Assembly: GCF_025515305.1 (NCBI RefSeq)
Contig: NZ_JAOPHT010000023.1
Location: 1-51,568, forward strand
DNA from: Roseicyclus sediminis
Lineage (GTDB): Bacteria > Pseudomonadota > Alphaproteobacteria > Rhodobacterales > Rhodobacteraceae
Direction: 5' to 3'
DNA length: 51,568 nucleotides
The position numbers and the translations under genes were made by a program. Shown piece by piece: positions 1 to 9,525 of this stretch. Within the stretch, counting starts at the first letter, position 1. The number at the start of each line of letters is the position of its first letter. Under the pieces are notes generated by a model. That model was not told the origin of the DNA. It did no database searches and saw only the letters and a program-made list of their open reading frames with translations.

Positions 1-195
1 CAGGCTGGCGCCCTCGGGGGCTGCGGCGCGCGGCGGCGCGGCGTCGATCCCGGCCAGCAGCGGGCCGAGGGGCACGAGCTCGGGGAAGGGGGCGTCCGCC
101 GAGCCCTGCAGCCGCGCGTCGAGCGCGGGCACGTCCGGGCCACAGGCGGCCAGGAGCGGAAGGGCGATGACGAGGATGGCGAACAGGCGTCCCAT
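1..195 (-). CDS. Lipoprotein, 3' end cut by window edge
   Basis: The minus strand from position 195 reads an open frame of 65 codons that runs off the window. Residues 1-17 form a basic-then-hydrophobic signal segment ending in LLAAC, a good lipobox, so Cys18 is the predicted lipidation site. What follows is Ala/Pro-rich with no recognisable domain. The start is the ATG at 195-193. The gene is divergent from the TetR gene, with an 89-bp gap. The lipobox is seen directly; export and lipidation are inferred. The function is unknown. Confidence 0.6.
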   Translation of the reverse strand, partial: MGRLFAILVIALPLLAACGPDVPALDARLQGSADAPFPELVPLGPLLAGIDAAPPRAAAPEGASL

Positions 196-255
196 GGCTC
201 CGAGCTAACCCGAGCGGCGCGCCGCTGTCCAGCCGGCAGCCCTGCGCGGTTGAAT

Positions 256-269
256 TGAACGCGCGTTCA
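256..269. promoter_or_regulatory. Perfect 14-bp palindrome, likely TetR-family operator
   Basis: The sequence TGAACGCGCGTTCA is its own reverse complement. It ends 15 bp before the ATG of the TetR-family gene and lies in the divergent gap shared with the lipoprotein gene. TetR proteins usually repress their own promoter through palindromes of this size. The operator role is inferred from position. Confidence 0.55.
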
Positions 270-284
270 GATAATCTACGGGCC

Positions 285-866
285 ATGGCGCGCAAACAGG
301 GCAGTCACGGGGACATCACGGGGCCGAAGGTGCGGGCGGCGGCGCTGCGGCTCTTCGCGCGGCACGGGTTCGCAGCTGTCTCGATGCGCCAGATCGCGTC
401 GGAGGTCGGGGTGCAGGCGGGCGCGCTCTACCTCTACACCGCCGACAAGCAGACGCTGCTGTTCGAGTTGATGCGCGATCACCTGACCGAGCTCCTGGAC
501 GACTGGGACGCGCCGCAGGCGGGGCCGGTGGCGCAGCTGGAAGACTTCGTGCGTCATCACATCCGCTTCCACCTCGACCGCCCGGACCTGGTCTTCATCG
601 CCTACATGGAGTTGAGGAACCTGACGCCGGAGAACTTCGCGGTGATCGAGGGGCTGCGGCGCGACTACGAGAATCGGCTGGAGACCGTGTTGAAGGCAGG
701 GCAGGCGGCCGGCGTCTTCGCGGTGCCGGACACCAAGCTCGCCACCATGGCGCTGATCGCGATGCTGACCGGCGTCACGACTTGGTACCGCGAAGGCGGA
801 CGGCTCGACCGGGCCGCGGTCGAGGAATTCTACTGGGACATGGTGCGCAAGGCGGTCGCGGCCTGA
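285..866 (+). CDS. TetR/AcrR-family transcriptional regulator
   Basis: This 193-residue protein has the TetR layout. Residues about 12-58 form the N-terminal helix-turn-helix, with the typical stretch MRQIASEVGVQAGALYLY. The rest is a helical ligand-binding domain with no residues that identify the ligand. The frame is open from a TTG at 255, but the ATG at 285 is preferred because the TTG overlaps the palindrome at 256-269, which would sit within the coding region, and because the HTH then starts at the usual distance. Autoregulation is likely. Divergence from a lipoprotein gene gives no clear clue to the regulon. Confidence 0.85.
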   Translation: MARKQGSHGDITGPKVRAAALRLFARHGFAAVSMRQIASEVGVQAGALYLYTADKQTLLFELMRDHLTELLDDWDAPQAGPVAQLEDFVRHHIRFHLDRPDLVFIAYMELRNLTPENFAVIEGLRRDYENRLETVLKAGQAAGVFAVPDTKLATMALIAMLTGVTTWYREGGRLDRAAVEEFYWDMVRKAVAA

Positions 867-944
867 AGGCGGTGCGCCCCGGCTCGGGCCCCCGGGGCCG
901 GGCCCGGGAGCCGCTCGCCCGTGCCGCGCTGCCGCGGAACGCGG

Positions 945-980
945 CGCGGGTCCGTGCCCCCGCGTCGGAAGGGACCCGCG
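945..980. terminator. Possible hairpin between convergent genes
   Basis: CGCGGGTCC at 945-953 pairs with GGACCCGCG at 972-980 across an 18-nt loop. It lies between the converging TetR and desaturase genes. There is no T-tract, so terminator function is weakly supported. The rest of the 867-1048 gap is very GC-rich and shows no gene. Confidence 0.25.
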
Positions 981-1048
981 GGCGTGGATGACGGGAGCCT
1001 CCGGCGGGAGTTTCTTGCCAGGATGAAGGCCTGCGGTCTCGCTTCGGT

Positions 1049-2095
1049 TCAGGCGTTGCTCGGGACCGCGGCCCGCCTGGCCTCACGCGGGAAGGGCACG
1101 AGGCGTTCGGCTTCCTCGTCCCATAGCTTCAGCGTGAAGGAGCGTAGCGCCTCGGGCCAGCCGATGGTCTGGACCTCGTACTTCTCGCGCAGCGCCCGGT
1201 GGCATTGCCGCAGCCGGTAGGAGGGGATGTTGGCGTTGAAGTGGTGGATGTCGTGATAGGCGATGTTGCCCGTCCCGAGATCCCACCACCAGCCGAGGTC
1301 CAGCGCGGAGGAGCCCTGCAGCGCGGCGCGGGCAGGGTTCAGGTCCGGCTTCCGGTCCCACCAGGTGTCCTCGAAATTGTGCTGCAGGTAGACGAGGAAG
1401 ACGCCGATGCAGCCCGCGACGAAGACGGTGCCCGCGTAGATGACGAGGCCGGGGGCGCCCGCGAGCGTCCAGAGCAGGAAGATCCATGCCGCCAGCCCGA
1501 GATTGTGCAAGATCACTCCGCGCGCATCGATCCTTCCCGCGTTCTTCGGCCAGCGATAGGCGAGCACGTAGGTGACGAGGCCCCCCACCGGGATCATGAG
1601 CAAGGGGTTGCGGTAGAGCCGGTAACGCAGGCGCGTCCAGAAGCCCGCCTGCTCCCATTCGCGGAGCGTCATGGTGAAGATCTCGGTCGTGTGGCGTTCG
1701 TCGAGATTGCCCAGGTGCGAATGGTGTTCGTTGTGGTTGAACTGCATGACCCGGTAGGGCGTCAGCGTGAAGATGCTGAGCCCGTGGCCGGCCAGGTCGT
1801 TCGCGCGCTTGGTGGAGAAGAGCGAGCCGTGCCCGCAATCGTGCTGCAGCACGTAGAGGCGCACGCCCGAAAAGGCGTTCAGCACGATCAGCGGCACGAC
1901 GAGCCACCAGACCGGCCACGCCTGAACCGTCAGCCACAACGTGAGGAAATAGACGGCGAAGGTGCCGAAATAGCTGGCGCTCGCGATGCGGTCGTCGCGC
2001 GCGATCCAGTCGCGGGTGAAGGCGCGGATCTCGCGGTCGGCCTCGCGCCGGTAGCCCGGGGTGATTTCCGGGCGGATGTGCAAGTCAGCAGTCAT
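1049..2095 (-). CDS. Membrane fatty acid desaturase
   Basis: The 348-residue protein carries the three histidine boxes of the membrane desaturase family: HDCGH at 85-89, HNEHH at 121-125 and HDIHH near 281-285. These bind the di-iron centre that inserts a double bond into an acyl chain using oxygen and reduced electron carriers. Hydrophobic segments lie around 45-85 and 165-225, as expected for a four-helix inner-membrane enzyme. The frame is open from a TTG at 2125, but the ATG at 2095 with GGAG just upstream is preferred. It converges with the TetR gene and follows glyA on the same strand after 187 bp. The regiospecificity and the substrate (lipid or acyl-CoA) cannot be read from the sequence. 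Confidence 0.85.
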   Translation of the reverse strand: MTADLHIRPEITPGYRREADREIRAFTRDWIARDDRIASASYFGTFAVYFLTLWLTVQAWPVWWLVVPLIVLNAFSGVRLYVLQHDCGHGSLFSTKRANDLAGHGLSIFTLTPYRVMQFNHNEHHSHLGNLDERHTTEIFTMTLREWEQAGFWTRLRYRLYRNPLLMIPVGGLVTYVLAYRWPKNAGRIDARGVILHNLGLAAWIFLLWTLAGAPGLVIYAGTVFVAGCIGVFLVYLQHNFEDTWWDRKPDLNPARAALQGSSALDLGWWWDLGTGNIAYHDIHHFNANIPSYRLRQCHRALREKYEVQTIGWPEALRSFTLKLWDEEAERLVPFPREARRAAVPSNA

Positions 2096-2282
2096 GGCTC
2101 CAAGCTCGCAGAAAACCTGTCGCAATGGGGTGTCGAGGCACCCGCTCCACCGTCATCTGGGAGGCCCCGCACCCCCTGTAAAGTGGCACGGGACCGTTCC
2201 ATCTGCAACTATCGTGCTGCGACCACGCGCGGGGTCGGCGAAACTTCTCCCGCCGGGGCGCGGAACGGCCGGCCGGTGACCG

Positions 2283-3578
2283 TCAGAGCGCGGGGTAGAC
2301 CGGGAACCTCTGGCAGAGTTCCACGACTTCGGCCGCGACCTTCGCCTCGGTCGCGCCGTTGCCATCCTCGCCGTTGGCGGCGAGCCCCTCGACCACCTCG
2401 ACGATCCAGTCGCCGATCTGGCGGAACTCCGTCTCGCCGAAGCCGCGCGTTGTGCCGGCGGGGGAGCCGAGGCGGATGCCGCTGGTGATCGTCGGCTTCT
2501 CGGTGTCGAAGGGGATGCCGTTCTTGTTGCAGGTGATGTGCGCACGCCCGAGCGCCTTCTCGGTGGCGTTGCCCTTCACGCCCTTGGGACGCAGGTCGAC
2601 GAGCATCAGGTGCGTGTCGGTGCCACCCGTGACGATGTCGAGGCCACCCTTCATCAGCTGGTCGGCGAGCGCCTGGGCATTGGCGATGACCTGGCCCTGG
2701 TAGTCCTTGAAACCGGGGCGAAGCGCCTCGCCGAAGGCCACGGCCTTGGCGGCGATCACGTGCATCAGGGGGCCGCCCTGGATGCCCGGGAAGATCGCCG
2801 AGTTGATCTTCTTCGCGATGTCCTCGTCTTCGGTCAGGATCATGCCGCCGCGGGGGCCGCGCAGCGTCTTGTGCGTGGTCGTGGTGGCGACATGGGCATG
2901 CGGGAAGGGCGAGGGGTAATGGCCCGAGGCCACCAGTCCCGCGAAGTGCGCCATGTCGACGAGAAGATACGCGCCGACGCTGTCGGCGATCTCGCGCATC
3001 CTGGCGAAATCGATGATCCGCGGAATGGCCGAGCCGCCGGCGATGATCATCTTCGGCTTGTGCTCGGCGGTCAGCTCCGCGACCTGGTCGTAATCGACCT
3101 GAAGGTCCTGCTGGCGCACACCGTACTGGATGGCGTTGAACCACTTGCCCGACTGGTTTGGCTTGGCGCCGTGGGTCAGGTGCCCGCCCGCATCGAGGCT
3201 CATGCCGAGGATCGTGTCGCCGGGTTTCAGCAGCGCGGTGAAGACGCCCTGGTTGGCCTGGCTGCCCGAGTTGGGCTGCACGTTGGCGAAGCCGCAGTCG
3301 AACAGCTGCTTCGCCCTTTCGATGGCGAGGTTCTCGGCGATGTCCACGTAGTCGCAGCCGCCGTAGTAACGCCGGCCGGGATAACCCTCGGCGTACTTGT
3401 TGGTCATGACCGAGCCCTGGGCCTCCATCACGGCGGCGGAGACGATGTTCTCCGACGCGATGAGTTCGATCTCCTCGCGCTGGCGGCCAAGCTCCTTGCG
3501 GATGGCGCCGAAGATCTCGGGGTCGCGGGTCTCGAGGCTTTCGGTGAAGAATCCGGGATCGCGGTGCGGGGCGTTCAT
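2283..3578 (-). CDS. glyA: Serine hydroxymethyltransferase
   Basis: GlyA interconverts serine plus tetrahydrofolate with glycine plus 5,10-methylene-tetrahydrofolate, the main source of one-carbon units. The 431-residue protein has the usual length and is collinear with the family. The PLP-binding lysine is Lys237 in [14 protein letters not shown]. Other signatures are ELIASEN near 38-44, [13 protein letters not shown] near 62-74 and VDMAHFAG near 207-214. The ATG at 3578 follows a strong AGGAGGAG ribosome site. The gene is divergent from nadK across a 204-bp gap. It is transcribed towards the desaturase gene but is probably its own unit. Confidence 0.97.
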   Translation of the reverse strand: MNAPHRDPGFFTESLETRDPEIFGAIRKELGRQREEIELIASENIVSAAVMEAQGSVMTNKYAEGYPGRRYYGGCDYVDIAENLAIERAKQLFDCGFANVQPNSGSQANQGVFTALLKPGDTILGMSLDAGGHLTHGAKPNQSGKWFNAIQYGVRQQDLQVDYDQVAELTAEHKPKMIIAGGSAIPRIIDFARMREIADSVGAYLLVDMAHFAGLVASGHYPSPFPHAHVATTTTHKTLRGPRGGMILTEDEDIAKKINSAIFPGIQGGPLMHVIAAKAVAFGEALRPGFKDYQGQVIANAQALADQLMKGGLDIVTGGTDTHLMLVDLRPKGVKGNATEKALGRAHITCNKNGIPFDTEKPTITSGIRLGSPAGTTRGFGETEFRQIGDWIVEVVEGLAANGEDGNGATEAKVAAEVVELCQRFPVYPAL

Positions 3579-3614
3579 GGGGCTCCTCCTCGGGGCAGGG
3601 CGGCGATTGGGTGA

Positions 3615-3635
3615 GGCATGTATTGCATTCATGCC
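3615..3635. promoter_or_regulatory. Inverted repeat between glyA and nadK
   Basis: GGCATG at 3615-3620 and CATGCC at 3630-3635 are inverted around a 9-nt centre that is much more AT-rich than its surroundings. It lies 37 bp upstream of the glyA start, where a glyA promoter would be expected. It may be an operator or a chance repeat. Confidence 0.3.
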
Positions 3636-3782
3636 CGCGCGGGAAGGGTGGAAAGCGGCGAATGCGGCGTCGCGGGCGGCATCGTGGGCCCGGAGGGAAC
3701 CCGATGGCGCCGATGCGGGATTGAGTTTCCGAAAGGCGCGCGCGAAGGTCAGGGCGGGACATTGACCACAGGAGGCGCGGAT

Positions 3783-4550
3783 ATGCCCGCGGCCCGCAAC
3801 ATCGCCTTTCTCGCCTCCGACACCGAGCTTGCGCTGGAGGCGAAGGACAGGCTCGAGGGGCTCTACGGCCGCTTTGCGCCCGAGGAGGCGGACGTGATCG
3901 TGGCGCTGGGCGGCGATGGCTTCATGCTGTCGACGCTGCATGCGACGCAGGCCTTGCAGGCGCCGGTCTACGGGATGAACCGCGGCACGGTCGGCTTTCT
4001 GATGAACGCCTACCGCGAGGACGACCTCGTGGCGCGGCTCGAGGCCGCCGAGGAGGAGGTCATCAATCCGCTGCACATGCGGGCGGTTCGCGTGGACGGT
4101 TCGACCCACGAGGCGCTCGCCATCAACGAGGTCAGCCTCCTGCGCGCAGGGCCCCAGGCCGCGAAGCTCAGGATCTACGTCGACGGGCGGCTCCGGATGG
4201 AGGAGCTGGTCTGCGACGGGGCGCTCGTGTGCACGCCGGCGGGGTCGACGGCCTACAACTACTCCGCCCACGGGCCCATCCTGCCGATCGGGGCGGATGT
4301 GCTCGCGGTGACGGCGGTGGCCGCGTTCCGGCCCCGGCGCTGGCGCGGGGCGCTCCTGCCCAAGACGGCCATTGTCCGCTTCGAGGTGATCGACCCCGAC
4401 AAGCGCCCGGTGATGGCCGATGCCGACAGCCGTTCGGTGCGCGACGTGGCCTCGGTGGAGATCCGGACCGAGCCTGCCGTGCGTCACCGTATCCTGTTCG
4501 ATCCCGGCCACGGTCTCGAGGAGCGCCTTATCAGGGAGCAGTTCGTCTGA
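3783..4550 (+). CDS. nadK: NAD kinase
   Basis: NAD kinase phosphorylates NAD to NADP in the cytoplasm and so sets the NADPH pool. The 255-residue protein has the diagnostic GGDG loop at 43-46 ([11 protein letters not shown]), the NE motif in INEVSLLR, and the glycine-rich [18 protein letters not shown] region. The frame is open further upstream, but the ATG at 3783 has an AGGAGG site 6 bp upstream and gives the length usual in alphaproteobacteria. It sits 81 bp upstream of the NADP-dependent malic enzyme, so the two are functionally linked through NADP. Confidence 0.95.
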   Translation: MPAARNIAFLASDTELALEAKDRLEGLYGRFAPEEADVIVALGGDGFMLSTLHATQALQAPVYGMNRGTVGFLMNAYREDDLVARLEAAEEEVINPLHMRAVRVDGSTHEALAINEVSLLRAGPQAAKLRIYVDGRLRMEELVCDGALVCTPAGSTAYNYSAHGPILPIGADVLAVTAVAAFRPRRWRGALLPKTAIVRFEVIDPDKRPVMADADSRSVRDVASVEIRTEPAVRHRILFDPGHGLEERLIREQFV

Positions 4551-4631
4551 CACCGTGCTGCGGCGCGCCGCCACGCTGGAGGTCGGCGGCAGGGTAGTTT
4601 AAGGCTAAACTAATTTCGACGGGAGGGTGGC

Positions 4632-6911
4632 ATGAGCGACGAGAAGACCGAGAGCCTGCGTTCGGCGGCGCTTTTCTACCACGAGTACCCGAAGCCCGGG
4701 AAACTCGAGATCCGGGCGACGAAGCCGCTGGCCAATGGGCGCGACCTCAGCCGTGCCTATTCGCCGGGCGTGGCCGAGGCGAGCCTTGAAATCAAGGCCG
4801 ATCCCGCGAATGCCGCGCGCTACACGGCGCGCGGAAACCTCGTTGCGGTGGTCTCGAACGGGACTGCCGTCCTTGGGCTCGGCAACATCGGCGCGCTGGC
4901 GTCCAAGCCCGTGATGGAGGGCAAGGCCGTCCTCTTCAAGAAATTCGCCAACATCGACTGCTTCGACCTCGAGATCGCCGAGCAGGACCCGGAAAAGCTG
5001 GCCGAGATCGTCTGTTCGCTGGAGCCGACCTTCGGCGCGATCAATCTCGAGGACATCAAGGCGCCGGATTGCTTTGTCGTTGAACGGATCTGCCGCGAGC
5101 GGATGAACATTCCCGTCTTCCATGACGACCAGCACGGGACCGCCATCGTCGTGGGCGCGGCGGCCACAAACGCGCTGCGGATCTCGGGCAAGCGGTTCGA
5201 GGACATCAAGGTGGTGTCGACGGGCGGCGGCGCGGCGGGCATCGCGTGTCTCAACATGCTGCAGAAACTGGGCGTGAAACGCGAGAACGTCTGGCTTTGC
5301 GATATCCACGGCCTCGTTCACGAGGGGCGCGAGGTGGACATGAACCCGCAGAAGGCGGCCTATGCTCAGGCCTCCGACCTGCGCACGCTGTCCGACGTGA
5401 TCGAGGGGGCGGACCTGTTCCTCGGCCTGTCCGGGCCCGGCGTGCTCACGGCCGAGATGGTCGCGAAGATGGCGGATCGGCCCATCGTCTTCGCGCTCGC
5501 CAATCCCACGCCTGAGATCCTGCCCGACGAGGTGCGCTCGGTCGCGCCCGACGCGATCATCGCCACGGGCCGGAGCGATTTCCCGAACCAGGTCAACAAC
5601 GTTCTGTGTTTCCCCTTCATCTTCCGCGGCGCGCTCGACGTCGGCGCGACCGAGATCAACGACGAGATGCAGATCGCCTGCATCGAGGGGATCGCCGCGC
5701 TTGCCCGCGCGACCACCAGTGCCGAGGCCGCCGCCGCCTACCAGGGCGAGCAGCTGACCTTCGGGGCGGATTACCTGATCCCCAAGCCCTTCGATCCCCG
5801 CCTGATCGCGGTGGTGGCGAGTGCGGTGGCGGAGGCTGCGATGGCCTCGGGCGTGGCGACGCGCCCGATCGAGGATTTCACGGCCTACCGCGCGAAGCTG
5901 CAGCAATCGGTTTTCCGCTCGGCCCTCATCATGCGGCCGGTCTTCGAGGCCGCGGCGACGACCTCGCGGCGCATCGTCTTCGCCGAGGGCGAGGACGAGC
6001 GCGTCCTGCGCGCGGCCCAAGCCATGCTTGAGGAAACCACCGACACCCCGATCCTGATCGGCCGGCCCGACGTGATCGAACGGCGCGCCGAGCGGGCGGG
6101 CCTGACGATCCGGCCCGCGGTCGATTTCGAACTGGTGAACCCCGAGAACGATCCGCGCTACCGCGACTACTGGGGCACCTACCATTCGGTGATGCAGCGC
6201 CGGGGCGTGACCCCCGACCTCGCCCGCGCGATCATGCGGACGAACACCACGGCGATCGGCGCAGTAATGGTCTACCGCGACGAGGCCGACAGCCTTATCT
6301 GCGGCACGTTCGGCCAGTATCTCTGGCACTTGAACTACATCACGCAACTCCTTGGAAACAAGGAGCTTCACCCGGTTGGCGCGCTCAGCCTCATGATCCT
6401 GGAGGATGGGCCGCTCTTCATCGCGGATACGCATGTCCATGCCGTGCCGAGCCCCGAGCAGATCGCCGAGTCGGTGATCGCGACGGCCCGCCACGTGAAG
6501 CGATTCGGCGTCGAGGCGAAGATCGCGCTCTGCTCCGGCAGCCAGTTCGGCAACCTCGACAGTGACAGCGGTCGGCGGATGCGGGCGGCGCTCGACATTC
6601 TCGACAGCGAGCCGCGCGGCTTCTTCTACGAGGGCGAGATGCATGTCGACAGCGCGCTCGACCCCGAACTGCGTGCGCGCATCTTCCCCAATTCCCGCCT
6701 TCCGGGCGCGGCCAACGCGCTTATCTTCGCCTCGACCGACGGGGCGGGCGCGGCGCGGAACATCCTGAAGATGCGGGCGAACGGGCTCGAGGTGGGGCCG
6801 ATCCTGATGGGGATGGGCAACAAGGCCCATATCGTGACCCCCGCGATCACGGCGCGCGGGCTTCTGAACATCTCGGCGCTCGCCGGAACGCCGGTCAGCA
6901 CCTACGGCTAG
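4632..6911 (+). CDS. maeB: NADP-dependent malic enzyme, MaeB type
   Basis: MaeB decarboxylates malate to pyruvate and makes NADPH. The 759-residue protein is the large two-domain form. Residues about 20-430 hold the malic and NAD-binding domains, with the metal and substrate region VFHDDQHGTAIVVGAA and the dinucleotide loop STGGGAAGIACL. Residues about 435-759 form a phosphotransacetylase-like domain, which in this family binds acetyl-CoA as an allosteric effector and is not known to be catalytic. The ATG at 4632 follows a GGGAGG site. It lies just downstream of nadK. Regulation by acetyl-CoA is known for the family, not shown here. Confidence 0.95.
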   Translation: MSDEKTESLRSAALFYHEYPKPGKLEIRATKPLANGRDLSRAYSPGVAEASLEIKADPANAARYTARGNLVAVVSNGTAVLGLGNIGALASKPVMEGKAVLFKKFANIDCFDLEIAEQDPEKLAEIVCSLEPTFGAINLEDIKAPDCFVVERICRERMNIPVFHDDQHGTAIVVGAAATNALRISGKRFEDIKVVSTGGGAAGIACLNMLQKLGVKRENVWLCDIHGLVHEGREVDMNPQKAAYAQASDLRTLSDVIEGADLFLGLSGPGVLTAEMVAKMADRPIVFALANPTPEILPDEVRSVAPDAIIATGRSDFPNQVNNVLCFPFIFRGALDVGATEINDEMQIACIEGIAALARATTSAEAAAAYQGEQLTFGADYLIPKPFDPRLIAVVASAVAEAAMASGVATRPIEDFTAYRAKLQQSVFRSALIMRPVFEAAATTSRRIVFAEGEDERVLRAAQAMLEETTDTPILIGRPDVIERRAERAGLTIRPAVDFELVNPENDPRYRDYWGTYHSVMQRRGVTPDLARAIMRTNTTAIGAVMVYRDEADSLICGTFGQYLWHLNYITQLLGNKELHPVGALSLMILEDGPLFIADTHVHAVPSPEQIAESVIATARHVKRFGVEAKIALCSGSQFGNLDSDSGRRMRAALDILDSEPRGFFYEGEMHVDSALDPELRARIFPNSRLPGAANALIFASTDGAGAARNILKMRANGLEVGPILMGMGNKAHIVTPAITARGLLNISALAGTPVSTYG

Positions 6912-6964
6912 GGGGCGACCCGCACCGGGCCAGGGTTTCGCCCGGCGCGGGGGAGGTCAGGACC

Positions 6965-7024
6965 TCACTTGCCGGGTTTGCCGCCGCCGGCTGCCTTCTT
7001 CGGCGCGGGTTTCTTGTCGCCCAT
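6965..7024 (-). CDS. Possible 19-residue basic peptide
   Basis: A 20-codon frame on the minus strand starts with ATG at 7024 and ends with TGA at 6965. The peptide, MGDKKPAPKKAAGGGKPGK, is rich in Lys, Pro, Ala and Gly, and a GAGGAAG site lies about 7 nt upstream. It sits alone between maeB and a small membrane protein gene. It is too short for any family assignment. The good ribosome site is the main support. Confidence 0.35.
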   Translation of the reverse strand: MGDKKPAPKKAAGGGKPGK

Positions 7025-7143
7025 GTCTCTCTTCCTCAGGTGCGGACGGGCCCCATGCCCGCCCGGCGTGATGCAAGAGTGAGCGCGCGCGCCCCGAGTC
7101 GTGCAAGCGGCGTCGCGTCTGTTTCAGCGGATGTGATGGCCGC

Positions 7144-7398
7144 TCAGCCCAGCGTGATCCGGATGAGCGTCACGATCATGAGGAAGGCGGCCGTCAGCGC
7201 CGCGATGATCAGCGCGGGATAGCCCCAGATCAGCACGGCCGAGGCGACGCCCGCGACGACGCCGAAGATGGCGGCGAAGGCGTTGTCGACGGGCCCCTCG
7301 ACCACTTCGCGGGCCATGCGGCCGATGATCGGAAGACGATAGGTCACATGGCGGGTGATCCAGCGCTCGCGCGCCGGTGCATCGGGCATCGTGGTCAT
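7144..7398 (-). CDS. Small two-helix membrane protein
   Basis: The 84-residue protein has a hydrophilic N-terminal third and two adjacent hydrophobic segments at about 41-60 and 64-81, so it is probably a hairpin in the inner membrane. The ATG at 7398 is preceded by AGGAG at good spacing; an in-frame ATG at 7386 is an alternative. It is divergent from prpE with a 160-bp gap. I do not recognise a named family, and no catalytic residues are visible. Confidence 0.7.
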   Translation of the reverse strand: MTTMPDAPARERWITRHVTYRLPIIGRMAREVVEGPVDNAFAAIFGVVAGVASAVLIWGYPALIIAALTAAFLMIVTLIRITLG

Positions 7399-7558
7399 GG
7401 CAATCTCCTGTTCGCACGGGGATAGCTAGGCCGGATGCCGCACCGCAGAATGGGCCGGAATGTCGCAGGATGCCCCGGCCTGCGGCAATGTCACCTAATT
7501 GCGCAGCGCTTGTGCGGAGCGATAGAAAATTGCGCAGTCGAAGGAAGGGAGTGCCGAG

Positions 7559-9448
7559 ATGGGATACGCCGCGATCTACGAGGCCGCGAAGGCCGATCCC
7601 GATGCGTTCTGGATGGGCGCCGCGGAAGGCATCGACTGGGTGAAGCCACCTTCCCGCGCGCTCTTCGCGGAGAACGCGCCGCTCTACGAGTGGTTCGCCG
7701 ACGGCATGCTCAACGGGTGCTGGAACGCGGTCGACCGGCATGTGGAAGCGGGCCATGGCGGACGCGTTGCGATCATCCACGACAGTCCGCTGACGGGCAC
7801 GACCCACAAGATCACCTATGCCGAGCTGCGCGACCGCGTGGCGAGCCTTGCCGGCGCGCTCAAGGCCAAGGGCGTGGAGAAGGGCGACCGCGTCATCATC
7901 TACATGCCGATGGTCCCCGAGGCGCTGGAGGCGATGCTGGCCTGCGCGCGCCTGGGCGCGATCCACTCGGTCGTCTTCGGCGGGTTCGCCGCGAACGAGC
8001 TTGCCGTGCGCATCGACGATTGCCGGCCCAAATGCATCATCGCCGCCTCTTGCGGGATCGAGCCGGGCCGCGTGGTCCATTACAAGCCGCTTCTCGACGG
8101 GGCGCTCGAGATCGCCGAGCACTCGCCGGAATTCTGCGTGATCTTCCAGCGGGAGCAGGAAGTGGCGCAACTGGAGGACGGGCGCGACGTCGACTGGCAC
8201 GCCTTCCAGTACGGCGTGAAACCGGCCGACTGCGTTCCGGTGGAGGGAAACCACCCCGCTTACATCCTCTATACCTCGGGCACGACGGGTCAGCCCAAGG
8301 GCGTCGTGCGCCACACCGGCGGCCACCTCGTCGCGCTCAACTGGTCGATGCGGAACCTCTACGACATGAACCCCGGCGAGGTGTTCTGGGCCGCCTCGGA
8401 CGTCGGCTGGGTCGTGGGGCATTCCTACATCTGCTACGCGCCGCTGACCTTCGGCTGCACGACCATCGTGTTCGAGGGCAAGCCGGTGGGAACGCCCGAC
8501 GCCGGCACCTTCTGGCGCGTGATCAGCGACCACGGGGTCAAGTGCCTGTTCACCGCGCCGACCGCCTTCCGTGCGATCAAGCGGGACGACCCGGGCGGGG
8601 CGCTGGTGGGGGATTATGACCTCTCCTGTCTCGAGACGCTGTTTCTCGCGGGCGAGCGTGCCGACCCCGATACGATCGAATGGGCGCAGAACCAGCTCGG
8701 AGTGCCGGTGATCGACCACTGGTGGCAGACCGAGACCGGTTGGGCGATCGCGGGCAACCCGCTCGGGATCGAGAAGCTGCCGGTCAAGATCGGCTCGCCC
8801 TCCGTTGCGATGCCCGGCTACGACGTGCAGATCCTCGACGAGGGCGGGCACCCGATGAAGCCGGGCGAGCTTGGCGCCATCGCGGTGAAACTGCCCCTGC
8901 CGCCCGGAACGCTGCCGACGCTCTGGGAAGCCGAGGACCGGTTCCGGAAGTCCTACCTCAGCCATTTTCCCGGCTACTACGAGACGGGCGATGCGGGCAT
9001 GATCGACGAGGATGGATACCTCTACATCATGGCGCGCACCGACGACGTCATCAACGTCGCCGGCCATCGTCTGTCCACCGGTGGCATGGAGGAGGTGCTG
9101 GCCTCCCACAGGGACGTCGCGGAATGCGCCGTGATCGGTGTCTCCGACCCCCTGAAGGGTCAGTTGCCCATGGGGTTCCTCTGTCTCAACAAGGGCGCCG
9201 AGACGCCCCCGGAGCAGGTGGTCGCGGAATGCGTGAAGCTCGTCCGCGACAGGATCGGCCCGGTTGCGGCCTTCAAGCTCGCCGTCGTGGTGGACCGCCT
9301 GCCCAAGACGCGCTCGGGCAAGATCCTGCGTGGCACCATGGTCAAGATCGCCGATGGCGAGGACTTCAAGATGCCCGCCACCATCGACGACCCCGCCATT
9401 CTCGACGAGATCGCCACCGCGGTGCGCACGCTGGGCTACGGACGCTGA
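7559..9448 (+). CDS. prpE: Propionyl-CoA synthetase
   Basis: This AMP-forming acyl-CoA synthetase activates propionate (and probably acetate less well) to the CoA ester through an acyl-adenylate. At 629 residues it has PrpE length. The ATP-binding P-loop is YTSGTTGQPKGVV near 240-252, the adenylate-binding WWQTETG motif is near 390, and the C-terminal catalytic lysine lies in KTRSGKILRG near 583-592. The ATG at 7559 follows a purine-rich GAAGGAAGGGA site. The methylcitrate genes prpBCD are not nearby, so propionyl-CoA may go to the methylmalonyl-CoA route instead. Acetyl-CoA synthetase is the alternative; the overall pattern fits PrpE better. Confidence 0.88.
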   Translation: MGYAAIYEAAKADPDAFWMGAAEGIDWVKPPSRALFAENAPLYEWFADGMLNGCWNAVDRHVEAGHGGRVAIIHDSPLTGTTHKITYAELRDRVASLAGALKAKGVEKGDRVIIYMPMVPEALEAMLACARLGAIHSVVFGGFAANELAVRIDDCRPKCIIAASCGIEPGRVVHYKPLLDGALEIAEHSPEFCVIFQREQEVAQLEDGRDVDWHAFQYGVKPADCVPVEGNHPAYILYTSGTTGQPKGVVRHTGGHLVALNWSMRNLYDMNPGEVFWAASDVGWVVGHSYICYAPLTFGCTTIVFEGKPVGTPDAGTFWRVISDHGVKCLFTAPTAFRAIKRDDPGGALVGDYDLSCLETLFLAGERADPDTIEWAQNQLGVPVIDHWWQTETGWAIAGNPLGIEKLPVKIGSPSVAMPGYDVQILDEGGHPMKPGELGAIAVKLPLPPGTLPTLWEAEDRFRKSYLSHFPGYYETGDAGMIDEDGYLYIMARTDDVINVAGHRLSTGGMEEVLASHRDVAECAVIGVSDPLKGQLPMGFLCLNKGAETPPEQVVAECVKLVRDRIGPVAAFKLAVVVDRLPKTRSGKILRGTMVKIADGEDFKMPATIDDPAILDEIATAVRTLGYGR

Positions 9449-9525
9449 ACCGCGTCCGGCGCTTGGCAGGGACAGGGCGTCGGTGCTAGGCTCGCCCGTG
9501 GTGGATTGCGAGCGGCCGGGGTTTC

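Noticed and set aside
3579-3782. Searched the glyA leader for a SAM, SAH or glycine riboswitch
   Set aside because: No paired helices of those classes could be seen; only a short inverted repeat was found.
4605-6830. Very long minus-strand open frame (741 codons) opposite the malic enzyme
   Set aside because: GC-rich codon bias leaves the opposite strand open; the translation is low-complexity Arg/His/Asp-rich with no family pattern, while the plus strand is a clear MaeB.
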